Shown here piece by piece: positions 31,213 to 39,547 of a stretch of 39,547 bases of DNA (positions are counted from its first letter, which is position 1; each line of letters begins with the position of its first letter). Location: positions 1 through 39,547 of the forward strand of contig JAAXHI010000125.1 of assembly GCA_012270875.1 (NCBI GenBank), written 5' to 3'. A model generated the notes under the pieces. The model did no database searches. It was not told the origin of the DNA and saw only the letters and a list, made by a program, of their open reading frames with translations. The position numbers and the translations under genes were made by a program. The DNA is from Candidatus Poribacteria bacterium (lineage in GTDB: Bacteria; Poribacteria; WGA-4E; WGA-3G).

Positions 31213-31974
31213 ATGATTAAAAATATCCTCGTTGCCATTGGCGATACGGATTATGAAAAAAATGCCTTCGAGTACGCTGGTCAATTGGCAGTGCTTTTAG
31301 GGACACATCTATCGTGCGTTTTCTTTCAAGACAGCAGCCATGGTGGGAATGCTGATGTTGCAGCGACTGTGATCCGTCGAACGGAAGCGGAATGCTCGCT
31401 CTACGATTTTCTCGATTACCATGTTGAGGCTGTCGCGGGTAACCCGCGGCAGATGATTTGTGAACAGGCGCACTCCGCTGACCTTGTTGTTGTTGGACTT
31501 CCAGAAGATGTCAGAAAACGCCGACTTAAACTGATTCAGAACCAAATTGACGATGTTCTACAGCATATCACAAGACCTATCATCGTAGTGCATGAACAGT
31601 GCACACTTTTACGTAAAATTCTCGCGGTCCATCACGGAGATACCTACTCTGACCACGCTTTGGGGCTTGTCGCGGAGATTGGAGAATTGACGAAGGCTGG
31701 CATCCTTGGACTCGCACTCTCAAGTACGCAGCCAGAAGCGACGCAGATTAAGCAGCAGATGGAAGCATATTTGAAATACTATGACGTTCAAACCGAATTC
31801 CTGACCGCTCGTGGTTTTACGGTAGCGAATATCTTGGAAAACGCGGAGGAGAATGATTGCGATCTCATCGCGTTAAGTGCAAGCCATCACGGTAGGTTGT
31901 ACGAACTTGTTTTTCAAAGTACGACACAGACTGTTGTCAAGCTCGCGAACCGTGCAGTTTTGGTAACAAGCTAA
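31213..31974 (+). CDS. Universal stress protein with two UspA domains
   Basis: 253 aa. Two tandem UspA-like folds (about 1-140 and 145-253). The first opens IKNILVAIGD...YEKNAFEYA, and the second has LLRKILAVHHGDTYSDHAL. The second domain ends with LIALSASHHGRLYELVFQSTTQTVVKLANRAVLV, where the usual ATP-binding GxxG-x9-GS region is degenerate (SASHHGR...FQSTTQ). Start taken at ATG 31213 with AAGGGG upstream; GTG 31159 is an in-frame alternative. In the operon between the STAS and histidine-kinase genes, it probably responds to the same stress signal. Confidence 0.82.
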   Translation: MIKNILVAIGDTDYEKNAFEYAGQLAVLLGTHLSCVFFQDSSHGGNADVAATVIRRTEAECSLYDFLDYHVEAVAGNPRQMICEQAHSADLVVVGLPEDVRKRRLKLIQNQIDDVLQHITRPIIVVHEQCTLLRKILAVHHGDTYSDHALGLVAEIGELTKAGILGLALSSTQPEATQIKQQMEAYLKYYDVQTEFLTARGFTVANILENAEENDCDLIALSASHHGRLYELVFQSTTQTVVKLANRAVLVTS

Positions 31975-32024
31975 ATCCCGTGCCAGTCGAAAATACGCCT
32001 ACCTCGTCCTTTGTGGAGGCAGAT

Positions 32025-34337
32025 ATGAAGCTTAAGGACACAACTCACAAGCACATATTATCAGAGGAATCCATTGATTCTCACTGTTTTCTGGAGATTT
32101 CCACAGATATGTTTGGGTGTATCAGTTGTGACGGTGGCTTCGTCCCCCTCAATACCGCCTGGGAAGATACCGTCGGATTCACCAAGTTGGAACTCCAAAA
32201 TCAGCCGTGGTATACCTTCATACACCCGGATGATAGACAGGATGCACGTGCCAAAATTGAGAGCGTCGAAACTGGCGAAAGCGAGAGTGTCACCTTTGAA
32301 AACCGCTTTCAGGGCAAAAATGAATCCTACAAGTGGTTAAAATGGCGCGCCACAAAGGCACCCCAAAAACAGTTCTGTTACGTCGTTGCAACGGATATTA
32401 ATCGACAAAGGCGGTTGGAAGCGAAGTTGAAAGAGAGTGAAACTCGCTTCCAACAGTTGGCAGCGAAACACGTTCAAGAGGCAGATCTGTTGCATACCCT
32501 CATGGAAAACACCCCCGACCTTATTTATTTTAAGGACACAGAGAGTCGGTTCATCCGAATCAACCGTTCTTTAGCAGACCGGTTCGGATTAAAAAATCCG
32601 GCGGAGGCAGTCCAAAAAACAGATTTTGATTTCTTTACGCGTGAGCATGCACAACAGGCATACCAGGACGAACAGAATCTTATCGTATCCGGGAAACCGA
32701 TTGAAGGGATACAGGAGAAAGAGACGTGGCCCGATGAACAAGATACGTGGGTGTCAACAACGAAAATGCCAGTTCGCGATAGAGAGGGGCGTATTATTGG
32801 AACATGCGGTATTTCAAGGGACATAACCGAGTACTATCGTGCGCAACAAGCGGTTCGGGACTCCGAGGCGAATTGGCGGTCCCTTGTTGAAAGCGTACCT
32901 GATATTATTTCAACGATCAACCTTGATTATTGTATTCAGTTTATTAACAGACTGCCCCCGAATCTCGGATTAAAACCTGAGGATATGGTTGGAAAAAGCG
33001 TTTTTGATTTCCTCCCTGAAGAACATCACGAGCGGCTGAAAGAGGCCTGCGCACAGGTCATTGAAACCGGTGGATTGGCGACTTATGAAGTTCAAGGACT
33101 GATCAGTAGGTTTTGGTATGCTTCCTGCGTCGGTCCAATTCAACAGGACGGTGAACTCGTCGGGTTCGTGATGGCATCAACGAATATCACAGATCGGAAG
33201 CAAGCCGAGATTGAATTACAGCAAAGTGAAGAACGTTTTCGCCGAGCCGTCTTGAACGCGCCACTCCCTATTATGATCCATGCTGAAAACGGGGAAGTCC
33301 TGCAAATCAGCCGAGCATGGACCGAATTAACAGGATACACGCTCGAAGATATGCCTACGATCTCAAAATGGCTCGCGCAATCGGATCGTGAGGAGGCTGA
33401 GGAAATCGAAGCACATCTCGCGCAGCTGTACAGTTCTACGGAACGTGTCGCGGAAGGTGAGTACGTAATTTTTACGAAGTCCGGTAAGGGGAAAATTTGG
33501 GAATTTAGTTCGTCGTTGCTCGGCGCGCTCCCAGATAAGAGACATCTCGGTATTAGCATGGCACTGGACATTACGGAGCGGATCAAAACGCAAAAAGCGA
33601 TGCAGCAAGCCAAGGAGACGGCTGAATACGCGAGTCGTGCGAAAAGCGATTTCCTCGCGAATATGAGTCATGAACTGCGCACACCTTTGAATGCGATCAT
33701 CGGGTTCGCCGAAATCCTGCGGGATGAACTTGTAGGAGAAATCAATGTTGAGCAGCGAGAGTGTATCGAGGACATCCATATTAGTGGTCAACATCTCCTT
33801 GAGATGATTAACGATATTCTTGACCTTTCAAAGATTGAAGCGGGAAAAATGGTGCTACAATTGGAGCAATTCTCCGTTGTGGAAGCTGTGGAAGAAGTGA
33901 ACGCGATTATTACTGCGCTCGCCGTGAAAAAGAATTTGCAGCTCACCTTGGACTACAACCGGAATTGCGTGATTGAAGCGGATCGTGTTAAATTTAAGCA
34001 AATCTTCTACAATTTATTGTCCAATGCGGTGAAGTTTACGCCAGAAGGCGGGAAGGTCGCGACACATCTGGAAATCAGCGATACAGAACTTCGCGCCGAG
34101 GTTATTGATACAGGCATAGGCATTTCCGAGGCAGATCAGGCGAAGCTTTTTGCTCCGTTTACACAGATTGATACGTCGAAATCCCGACGTTATGGAGGAA
34201 CCGGACTCGGTTTGGCATTAACACACAGACTCATCATGTTGCATGGCGGTGAAATTAGCGTCGAAAGCCAAGAGGGAAAAGGCAGCAATTTTACGCTGAG
34301 AATCCCGCTACAACAATTGAAGCGCACCATTGATTGA
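32025..34337 (+). CDS. Multi-PAS histidine kinase (soluble)
   Basis: 770 aa from ATG 32025, which has GGAGG five bases upstream (GTG 31980 gives 785 aa). About four PAS/PAC domains run in series (near residues 20-125, 145-270, 275-395 and 395-515). A HisKA segment follows with H549 in SHELRTPLN, then a HATPase_c domain with NLLSNAVKF, GIGISEADQ and GGTGLGLAL. No transmembrane helix, so it senses a cytoplasmic cue, possibly through PAS-bound ligand or cofactor. No receiver domain is fused; the partner receivers are encoded at 34424-34843 and 34840-36033. Confidence 0.92.
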   Translation: MKLKDTTHKHILSEESIDSHCFLEISTDMFGCISCDGGFVPLNTAWEDTVGFTKLELQNQPWYTFIHPDDRQDARAKIESVETGESESVTFENRFQGKNESYKWLKWRATKAPQKQFCYVVATDINRQRRLEAKLKESETRFQQLAAKHVQEADLLHTLMENTPDLIYFKDTESRFIRINRSLADRFGLKNPAEAVQKTDFDFFTREHAQQAYQDEQNLIVSGKPIEGIQEKETWPDEQDTWVSTTKMPVRDREGRIIGTCGISRDITEYYRAQQAVRDSEANWRSLVESVPDIISTINLDYCIQFINRLPPNLGLKPEDMVGKSVFDFLPEEHHERLKEACAQVIETGGLATYEVQGLISRFWYASCVGPIQQDGELVGFVMASTNITDRKQAEIELQQSEERFRRAVLNAPLPIMIHAENGEVLQISRAWTELTGYTLEDMPTISKWLAQSDREEAEEIEAHLAQLYSSTERVAEGEYVIFTKSGKGKIWEFSSSLLGALPDKRHLGISMALDITERIKTQKAMQQAKETAEYASRAKSDFLANMSHELRTPLNAIIGFAEILRDELVGEINVEQRECIEDIHISGQHLLEMINDILDLSKIEAGKMVLQLEQFSVVEAVEEVNAIITALAVKKNLQLTLDYNRNCVIEADRVKFKQIFYNLLSNAVKFTPEGGKVATHLEISDTELRAEVIDTGIGISEADQAKLFAPFTQIDTSKSRRYGGTGLGLALTHRLIMLHGGEISVESQEGKGSNFTLRIPLQQLKRTID

Positions 34338-34423
34338 TAATACTGGATACGATACAGCAGCATAGAGCGGCGAGGGCATGAGGTTTAGCACTGTGCCACT
34401 GCTATTTTGGACGAGGACAACCT

Positions 34424-34843
34424 GTGAAAATTGAAAAACCACTTCCATCCGAAGGACAGGTAGAAACACCAAAGCGGATCTTGGTCATTGAAGACCAAGA
34501 GTTAAACCGAAAAGTTGTGCGGATTGTCCTACAATCAAAAGGCTATACAGTTGTCGAAGCGACTGATGCTGCGGAGGCACTTGCCAGTTTGGAAGACGCA
34601 ATACCACAGTTGATTCTCATGGATATTGCCTTACCCGGACAAAGCGGCGAAGATTTAACGAGGCGGATCAAAGCGAATCTGGCGTGGGTAGATATACCGA
34701 TTATCGCGCTAACCGCCGCAGCGATGTCTGGTGATAGGGAACGTATCCTCAAAGCAGGCTGCGATGATTATCTCAGTAAGCCAATTGACATCAACATACT
34801 GATTGAGCGTGTAGAAACCCATCTCAGAAGGACGGAAACATGA
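34424..34843 (+). CDS. Single-domain response regulator
   Basis: 139 aa, one REC domain. Phospho-acceptor D67 in LILMDIALPG; acidic pair in VIEDQ (E23, D24); switch Thr in IALTAAA; Lys in LSKPID. The first 16 residues are a flexible extension. Starts at GTG 34424. It has no output domain, so it acts as a phospho-shuttle or regulates a partner by binding. It overlaps the next gene start by four bases (ATGA), so the two are translationally coupled. Confidence 0.9.
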   Translation: MKIEKPLPSEGQVETPKRILVIEDQELNRKVVRIVLQSKGYTVVEATDAAEALASLEDAIPQLILMDIALPGQSGEDLTRRIKANLAWVDIPIIALTAAAMSGDRERILKAGCDDYLSKPIDINILIERVETHLRRTET

Positions 34844-36033
34844 GCGATGAAGTGACGACTTCTGAACAACAAGAAACGGCGAAAATCCTTGTTGTTGATG
34901 ATGAACCGCGAAATGTCAAGATTCTCCAAATTCATCTCAATGCACGAGGATACACCGTCTACACAGCTGCAGATGGACTTGAGGCACTTGATGTTGTAAA
35001 GAAAGAGATGCCAGATCTCATTTTATTGGACATCAACATGCCGAAGATGGACGGTTTTGAGGTCGTCAAACGCATTCGGACAAATGAAACGACTGAATTT
35101 ATTCCGATTGTAATGATAACCGCACTGCGGGACACCCGCGAAAATCGGATTAAGTCTATTGAGGCAGGCGCGGACGATTTTATTGAGAAGCCTTTTGATA
35201 GTTTGGAAGTACTGGCACGGGTCCGATCTCTTTTGCGGATTAAACAGTACCAAGACACGCTTGCGAAACATAATGCACGCTTGGAAGAAGAACTCCAAAT
35301 GGCACGGAGTATCCAGGAAATACTGATTCCTCAGGATGGAGTGCAGGAGTTATCGGGATTTCGCATCGCTTCCCGCTGCTGTCCTGAAATGGCGGTCGGC
35401 GGAGATTTTTTTGATATCTGGGAAATTGCGCCGAACCGACTCGGCGTTTTTATTTCTGATGTTATGGGACACGGTGTTTCGGCGGCTTTCGTAACGGTTT
35501 TCATCAAAACGATCTTGGCGGAATTCCAGCAACAGATAGAGGATAATCCAGGGGACCTTCTTGAAATACTAAATACGCGTTTCAACGATCTGATTAGTTC
35601 ACGGCTGTTCATGTTTGCAACAGCCTTCTGCGGTATCATTAATCTGAACAAAGGGGAACTCGTTTGCGCAAATGCCGGGCACTCATTCCCGCTTTTGTAT
35701 AGCGCGGACCAACAGACATATCAGACCATTGGCGATAAAAATACGGGAAATGGGTTGGGAATTTGGCAGGAATCGGTTTATGAAACTATGCGCTATCCGT
35801 TTGACCGATCCAGTAGGGTGTTTCTCTATACCGATGGTGTTTATGAAGCGAAAAACCCGCAAGGTGAAGAGTTTACAGTGGAACGGCTCGAAAAATTAGT
35901 GTGCGCTTGCACGAGGCAACCCGCTGCGAAACTTATTGCTAACATCTCAGAGGCTATTGATGTTTTCACTGATACCTGCCCTAAAGAAGACGATCTGACC
36001 CTTATTGCTATTGAAGTTGCAGGGGAAGACTAA
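34840..36033 (+). CDS. REC-PP2C (RsbU/SpoIIE-like) phosphatase response regulator
   Basis: 397 aa. N-terminal receiver (about 14-135) with D64 (LLLDINMPKMDGF) and a KPFD turn. A coiled-coil linker (about 140-165) follows, then a PP2C/SpoIIE phosphatase domain with CPEMAVGGDFFDIW, ISDVMGHGVSAAF and PKEDDLTL metal-binding motifs. Phosphorylation of the receiver is expected to activate dephosphorylation of STAS antagonists, releasing the partner-switch. The 3' end overlaps the convergent RsbW-like gene by four bases. Its upstream partner is the histidine kinase at 32025-34337. Confidence 0.93.
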   Translation: MSDEVTTSEQQETAKILVVDDEPRNVKILQIHLNARGYTVYTAADGLEALDVVKKEMPDLILLDINMPKMDGFEVVKRIRTNETTEFIPIVMITALRDTRENRIKSIEAGADDFIEKPFDSLEVLARVRSLLRIKQYQDTLAKHNARLEEELQMARSIQEILIPQDGVQELSGFRIASRCCPEMAVGGDFFDIWEIAPNRLGVFISDVMGHGVSAAFVTVFIKTILAEFQQQIEDNPGDLLEILNTRFNDLISSRLFMFATAFCGIINLNKGELVCANAGHSFPLLYSADQQTYQTIGDKNTGNGLGIWQESVYETMRYPFDRSSRVFLYTDGVYEAKNPQGEEFTVERLEKLVCACTRQPAAKLIANISEAIDVFTDTCPKEDDLTLIAIEVAGED

Positions 36034-36485
36034 AGTTTAAGATCACTCGGTTTTAGGCGACCGAAAACGACCCGGACATCTGTTCCACCCGCCGCGTTGG
36101 GTTGCATCTCATAAGTATCCGCGAGCGATTTTGCGATAAAAATACCGTGTCCGCTCTCGCTGCTTGGGGAACGATTTGCTTCAATTTCTGAGAGTCTTTC
36201 ATGCGTTAACCAGTTTTTTTCGCCGGTATGCCTTGAGCCAGTATCCCTCACTAAAATTTCGAGCGAATTCGTATCAATCCTGATTCGCAATTTAACGCCG
36301 ACCGTAGCGTCAACTGAGCCGTGATGTACTGCGTTGCTGCAGATTTCATCAAGCACAAGTTGGATGTCTGCCACACGTTTTCTGGAGAATCCGAGGCTTT
36401 GTGCGAGGTTCCCAATAAATGCCCGAGTCGGTTCTATGTAGAAGTCAGTGCTCGGAATTTTAAGTTTGATGGCTGGTTTTTCCAT
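36030..36485 (-). CDS. RsbW/SpoIIAB-like anti-sigma kinase (HATPase_c)
   Basis: 151 aa, minus strand. Serine-kinase-type GHKL fold: N-box DEICSNAVHHG, D-x-G in VRDTGSR, and a glycine lid SGHGIFIAKSLAD. Such kinases bind a sigma factor or effector and phosphorylate STAS antagonists. Short length and absence of other domains fit RsbW. It is transcribed with the STAS gene at 36503-36847 (17 nt apart) and overlaps the 3' end of the RsbU-like gene by four bases. No sigma-factor gene is in the window, so the controlled partner may be distant or not a sigma factor. Confidence 0.9.
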   Translation of the reverse strand: MEKPAIKLKIPSTDFYIEPTRAFIGNLAQSLGFSRKRVADIQLVLDEICSNAVHHGSVDATVGVKLRIRIDTNSLEILVRDTGSRHTGEKNWLTHERLSEIEANRSPSSESGHGIFIAKSLADTYEMQPNAAGGTDVRVVFGRLKPSDLKL

Positions 36486-36502
36486 GTAAAGTTTGCTTAG
36501 TT

Positions 36503-36847
36503 TTAAAATGCGGCAAGGGCACTGTTTTCTGACTCATAAATTTCGACGACACTCGAAGCACCGATCAGATTAAAGGTGCGCGTCAGGTTGTCCGCAAGCG
36601 CGCAAATCTTAAGATCTCCACCGCTTTGGCGAAGCCGTTTTGCAACACCTACAAGGGCACCAACAGCCGTACTGTTGATATGACTCACCTGACTGAGGTT
36701 GACAACAACTCTCTCCACTTTCTCTGCTAAGAGATCCTCAAGCACCTTCCGTAAATCAGATGCTGCGTAACTACTCAAGTCTGTTTTTATCTCAAGGATT
36801 TTGATCCCAGACTCTTCTCGGAGCTTCATTAATTTTGTCGAATCCAT
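36503..36847 (-). CDS. STAS-domain anti-sigma factor antagonist, copy 3
   Basis: 114 aa, minus strand, one STAS domain. The loop reads INSTAVG where copies 1 and 2 have MDSSGLG, so the acceptor position is T60, not Ser, and the acidic residue is Asn. It is still a valid phospho-acceptor in some family members. First gene of the minus-strand pair with the RsbW-like kinase, making it the closest cognate antagonist. Promoter at 36897-36925. Confidence 0.88.
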   Translation of the reverse strand: MDSTKLMKLREESGIKILEIKTDLSSYAASDLRKVLEDLLAEKVERVVVNLSQVSHINSTAVGALVGVAKRLRQSGGDLKICALADNLTRTFNLIGASSVVEIYESENSALAAF

Positions 36848-36896
36848 AGGAATTACCTCTCATAGGAAGTTAGTTACGATACTGGGAACCTTCTTA

Positions 36897-36925
36897 ATTT
36901 TATCCCAGATTGGTAAAAAAGTCAA
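36897..36925 (-). promoter_or_regulatory. Promoter for STAS copy 3/RsbW-like kinase (minus)
   Basis: On the minus strand: TTGACT (complement of 36920-36925), a 17-nt spacer, then TAAAAT (complement of 36897-36902). Confidence 0.65.
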
Positions 36926-37230
36926 ACGAAAATTCTTTGAGGCAGGACTGTTTATTAGGAGCAATGTATTTTGATAATTCTCACTATACCCTAAGTTACC
37001 ACCTCGGCAAAACAACGCCGATACTATCAGCGAGACCGTATAAAGACAATATTGCCTATATTATAACTTTACATTGATTGATATCTTTATATGGTAAAAT
37101 AGCATAGTCTCGGAAATAAATCAAGGTGAAAACAGGCTTTTTAAAGGCGGTAATTCGGGGTTAATTACGGAAATTTTGAACGATGGGAAGCCTATCGAAA
37201 AGTTAAATCATACCCATAGAAAAATTCTTG

Positions 37231-37259
37231 TTGCTTTTCTTGTGCATTTGTGATATACT
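37231..37259 (+). promoter_or_regulatory. Promoter for rpsA
   Basis: TTGCTT (37231-37236), a 17-nt spacer, TATACT (37254-37259). The leader is about 95 nt. Confidence 0.65.
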
Positions 37260-37320
37260 ATTGCGTAACCGATTTGAAAGTGTTCAAAGCACTTTGAATA
37301 TAAGGAGGAACTGGCGGATT

Positions 37321-37340
37321 AACGCGGTTACGCGTTTTTA
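37321..37340 (+). other. Leader hairpin in the rpsA mRNA
   Basis: AACGCG-GTTA-CGCGTT, a perfect 6-bp stem with TTTTTAAA after it, lying between an orphan AAGGAGG and the rpsA ATG. It could be an attenuator or a site for autoregulation by S1. Confidence 0.5.
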
Positions 37341-37358
37341 AATGGACCAGGTATCTTA

Positions 37359-39547
37359 ATGAACAACGAACAGGCAAATATGAATGCGTCCACTGTTGAT
37401 GTGGAAGAAGAAAAACACACAGCTGAGGGATCGGCTGAGGTGAATCAGGAAGTAGTGAGCGAAACAGAGGCTCCAGAAGCTGCGGAAGCAGCTTCACCAA
37501 CAGACGCAGATGTTGAGGAGCAAGAAGAAGTCACGAATAGTGAAGAGGAAGTGGCTACTGGCGATACGGATCCTGAGCAAGTTGATGAGACGACTCCGGA
37601 AGAGACAGTAGAAGCGGCTGCTAACGACGCTGATTCCGAAGAAGAAGCGGCAGCACCTACCGATGAAACCGCGCCTGAGGAGATGGCAGAAGTTGTTGCT
37701 GAGGCTGAGGCTGAGGAGGCGGCAGCACCTACTGATGAGGTCGCATCTGAAGAGACCGATGCGACAGAAGAACCATCGGAGGCAATGAGTGCGGAATCTC
37801 TTGAGGAGGCGTATGATAATTCAATAAAGGCGTTTACAGACGGAGAGATTGTCAAAGGGGTTGTCGTAGATGTCAATCGTGATGAAGTGATGATTGATAT
37901 CGGCTTTAAGTCGGAAGGCTATATCCCCGCATCCGAATTTGAACCTGGACAGGACGGCTTGCCCGCTGTACAGGCTAGCGATGAAATTGATGTCTATATC
38001 GTACGACGTGAAGACTCCGAAGGACAGATAGTCCTTTCGAAGAAGATCGCCGATCAGACACTCATTTGGGACGAGATAGCGACTGCGCATGAGGCGGGGA
38101 CGCCTGTGCAAGGTCGTATTACTGAACGGATTAAAGGTGGGCTACGGGTAAGCGTCGGATCCCTGCGAGGCTTTTTACCGGCTTCACAAGTTGAGTTGCG
38201 TCCGATCCAGAACCTTGAGCAGTATGTAGGACAGACGCTTGATATGAAAGTTATCAGCCTAAGTAAGCGACGGCATAACATCGTTCTCTCGCGTCGGGCT
38301 TGGTTGGAGGCTGAACTTGTCCAAAAACGATCGGAAATTCTCAACACACTTGAGGTCGGTCAACATATCACAGGTGTGGTGAAGAATATTACCGCTTTTG
38401 GTGCGTTTGTTGACCTTGGCGGTGTTGATGGTCTACTCCATAAAACAGATATGGCATGGAAGCGTATCCATCATCCATCCGAAGTGGTCTCAGTCGGTGA
38501 TGAGGTTGAAGTCCAGGTAATTGGTATCGGTCAGGAAAACGAGAAAATCTCGTTGGGCTTGAAACAGATGACTCCCGATCCATGGGCGAACATTGAGGAT
38601 AAATATCCTGTCGGTTCTACGGTTCGTGGGGTTGTTGTCAACATTGTGAACTACGGTGCGTTCTTACAACTGGAAGAAGGCGTTGAAGGTCTGATTCATG
38701 TCTCTGAGATGGCATGGACACGTCGCAATGTCGCCCCTTCACGCATCGTTAATAAAGGCGATGAGATTGAAGCGATTGTGCTTGAAATCTCAAGAGAAGA
38801 CAAACGGATTTCACTTGGACTCAAGCAGCTGCAGCAGAATCCTTGGGAACTCTTAGAACAGAGATCTCCTGTCGGTAGCAAGATCACCGGACGTATCCGC
38901 AACTTGACCAGTTTTGGTGCGTTTGTTGAAATTGAACCCGGAATTGATGGATTAATTCATACTTCTGACCTCTCGTGGACGAAACGCGGTGCAGCTGCCA
39001 ACGAAGCACTTAAGGAAGGCAGCGAAATTGAGGTAGTCGTCCTACAGATTGACGCGGCTGAACGGCGGGTCTCATTAGGACTCAAACAGACCCAGCCTGA
39101 TCCGTGGGAAGATGTACCCGAGAAGTATAAGGTCGGTTCTGTCGTGCGTGGTACAGTGGTCAATCTCACAAGTTTTGGGGCGTTCACTAAACTTGAAGAG
39201 GGCATTGAGGGCTTAATTCACATCTCTGAACTTGCTGACCGGCGAATTGAAAAGCCGGAGGAGATTGTCTCCGTAGGTGATGAGTTGGACTTAAAAGTGA
39301 TCAACCTATCCCCGAAAGATCGGCGTATCGGACTGAGTTTGAAGGCGCTTCTTGCCGAGCAAGAACGTGCCGCTGCACCTGAAGAAGAGGAAAAGCCGTC
39401 CAAAGCGCGTTCTGAACGTCCATCTCGCTCACGGCGAGAACGGGAGCCGCGACGACAGTCGCAGCCGGAAGAGACTGTCACTACCTTGGGTGCCTTGCTT
39501 AAAGAGGAAATGGGTAAGTCAAACGCCGAGAACGTTGAAAGTGCCGA
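37359..39547 (+). CDS. rpsA: Ribosomal protein S1, long acidic N-terminal extension (3' end off window)
   Basis: At least 729 codons; no stop before the window ends. About the first 155 residues are Glu/Ala-rich low complexity. Six S1 RNA-binding repeats follow, from GEIVKGVVVDVNRDEVMIDIG (about residue 162), with four repeats carrying the (N)xFGAFVxL(E)-type pattern (for example NITAFGAFVDLGG, NLTSFGAFVEIEP). An Arg/Ser-rich tail (RSERPSRSRRERE) ends the visible part. S1 binds mRNA to help ribosome loading. Starts at ATG 37359; a stop codon upstream in frame (37320-37322) excludes an earlier one. AGGT six bases upstream is a weak ribosome site. Confidence 0.93.
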   Translation, partial: MNNEQANMNASTVDVEEEKHTAEGSAEVNQEVVSETEAPEAAEAASPTDADVEEQEEVTNSEEEVATGDTDPEQVDETTPEETVEAAANDADSEEEAAAPTDETAPEEMAEVVAEAEAEEAAAPTDEVASEETDATEEPSEAMSAESLEEAYDNSIKAFTDGEIVKGVVVDVNRDEVMIDIGFKSEGYIPASEFEPGQDGLPAVQASDEIDVYIVRREDSEGQIVLSKKIADQTLIWDEIATAHEAGTPVQGRITERIKGGLRVSVGSLRGFLPASQVELRPIQNLEQYVGQTLDMKVISLSKRRHNIVLSRRAWLEAELVQKRSEILNTLEVGQHITGVVKNITAFGAFVDLGGVDGLLHKTDMAWKRIHHPSEVVSVGDEVEVQVIGIGQENEKISLGLKQMTPDPWANIEDKYPVGSTVRGVVVNIVNYGAFLQLEEGVEGLIHVSEMAWTRRNVAPSRIVNKGDEIEAIVLEISREDKRISLGLKQLQQNPWELLEQRSPVGSKITGRIRNLTSFGAFVEIEPGIDGLIHTSDLSWTKRGAAANEALKEGSEIEVVVLQIDAAERRVSLGLKQTQPDPWEDVPEKYKVGSVVRGTVVNLTSFGAFTKLEEGIEGLIHISELADRRIEKPEEIVSVGDELDLKVINLSPKDRRIGLSLKALLAEQERAAAPEEEEKPSKARSERPSRSRREREPRRQSQPEETVTTLGALLKEEMGKSNAENVESA

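Larger units (their letters stand above)
36848..37358. other. Divergent intergenic region before rpsA
   Basis: No gene seen; AT-rich. It holds divergent promoters (36897-36925 minus; 37231-37259 plus), an imperfect palindrome near 37271-37290 (TTTGAAAGTG...CACTTTGAA), an orphan AAGGAGG (37302-37308), and a hairpin with a T-tail (37321-37340). Confidence 0.55.

Noticed and set aside
37445-37876. 143-codon Ser/Ala-rich minus-strand frame
   Set aside because: It is the antisense shadow of the acidic repeat-rich start of rpsA; composition explains the long frame.
1-39547. Genome-wide reassignment of TGA to Trp or Gly
   Set aside because: TGA properly ends several genes with intact family C-termini (folE, the WD40 gene, the histidine kinase), so it is a normal stop.

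Overview
The window looks like a chromosomal segment of a free-living or symbiotic Gram-negative bacterium. Evidence: an outer-membrane-type DUF5916 protein, TonB-like N-termini, and sigma70-style promoters with 17-nt spacers. The mix of LamG, WD40, DUF5916 and DUF4159 proteins, inositol catabolism genes and many short palindromic repeats makes a Candidatus Poribacteria-like lineage my best guess. This is inference from remembered family content, not a marker-gene result. No tRNA, rRNA, CRISPR array, complete insertion sequence or replication origin was seen.

Layout. 1-579 is repeat DNA: two inverted copies of a MITE-like element, then a third element with perfect 16-bp terminal inverted repeats. 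580-4808 holds a WD40 propeller protein overlapping a stand-alone PolX-type helix-hairpin-helix protein, then a tight operon of a BtaA-like aminocarboxypropyl transferase, a heme-oxygenase-like di-iron protein and a GNAT acetyltransferase. 5024-9211 is an accessory stretch bracketed by two 155-aa MORN_2/zinc-ribbon paralogs. It contains a second PolX-type module, a small membrane protein, an HNH endonuclease interrupted by TGA, a companion gene and a secreted LamG protein. 9296-14505 has a large secreted CBM9-like/DUF5916 protein, IS200/IS605-like hairpins, a secreted CBM-like protein, and a TonB-like/DUF4159 gene split by an in-frame TGA. The last two lie behind duplicated promoters.

14939-18679 carries a sulfurtransferase, a small protein and a pterin set: a tandem PTPS/QueD fusion, GTP cyclohydrolase I and a short-chain dehydrogenase. 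This order fits a tetrahydrobiopterin-like route. Two adjacent CNNM/CorC-type membrane proteins follow on the minus strand (18741-21485). 21726-28133 runs through a KDPG aldolase, a Ser/Thr kinase, an HpcH/HpaI aldolase, IolC and IolD, suggesting sugar-acid/inositol catabolism. 28166-29936 holds a small CxxC protein, RlmB and RadC.

30345-36847 is a dense signalling island: three STAS proteins, a universal stress protein, a multi-PAS histidine kinase, a single-domain receiver, a receiver-PP2C (RsbU-like) phosphatase and an RsbW-like kinase. Together these make a near-complete partner-switching system with a two-component input. The window ends inside rpsA (37359 onward), which encodes a six-S1-domain protein with an unusually long acidic N-terminal extension.

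Main points for a second look: the acp-transferase/di-iron/GNAT operon, the duplicated PolX-N modules, the two TGA-interrupted genes, the shared C-terminal tail of two secreted proteins, the tandem PTPS with one catalytic Cys lost, and the partner-switching island.
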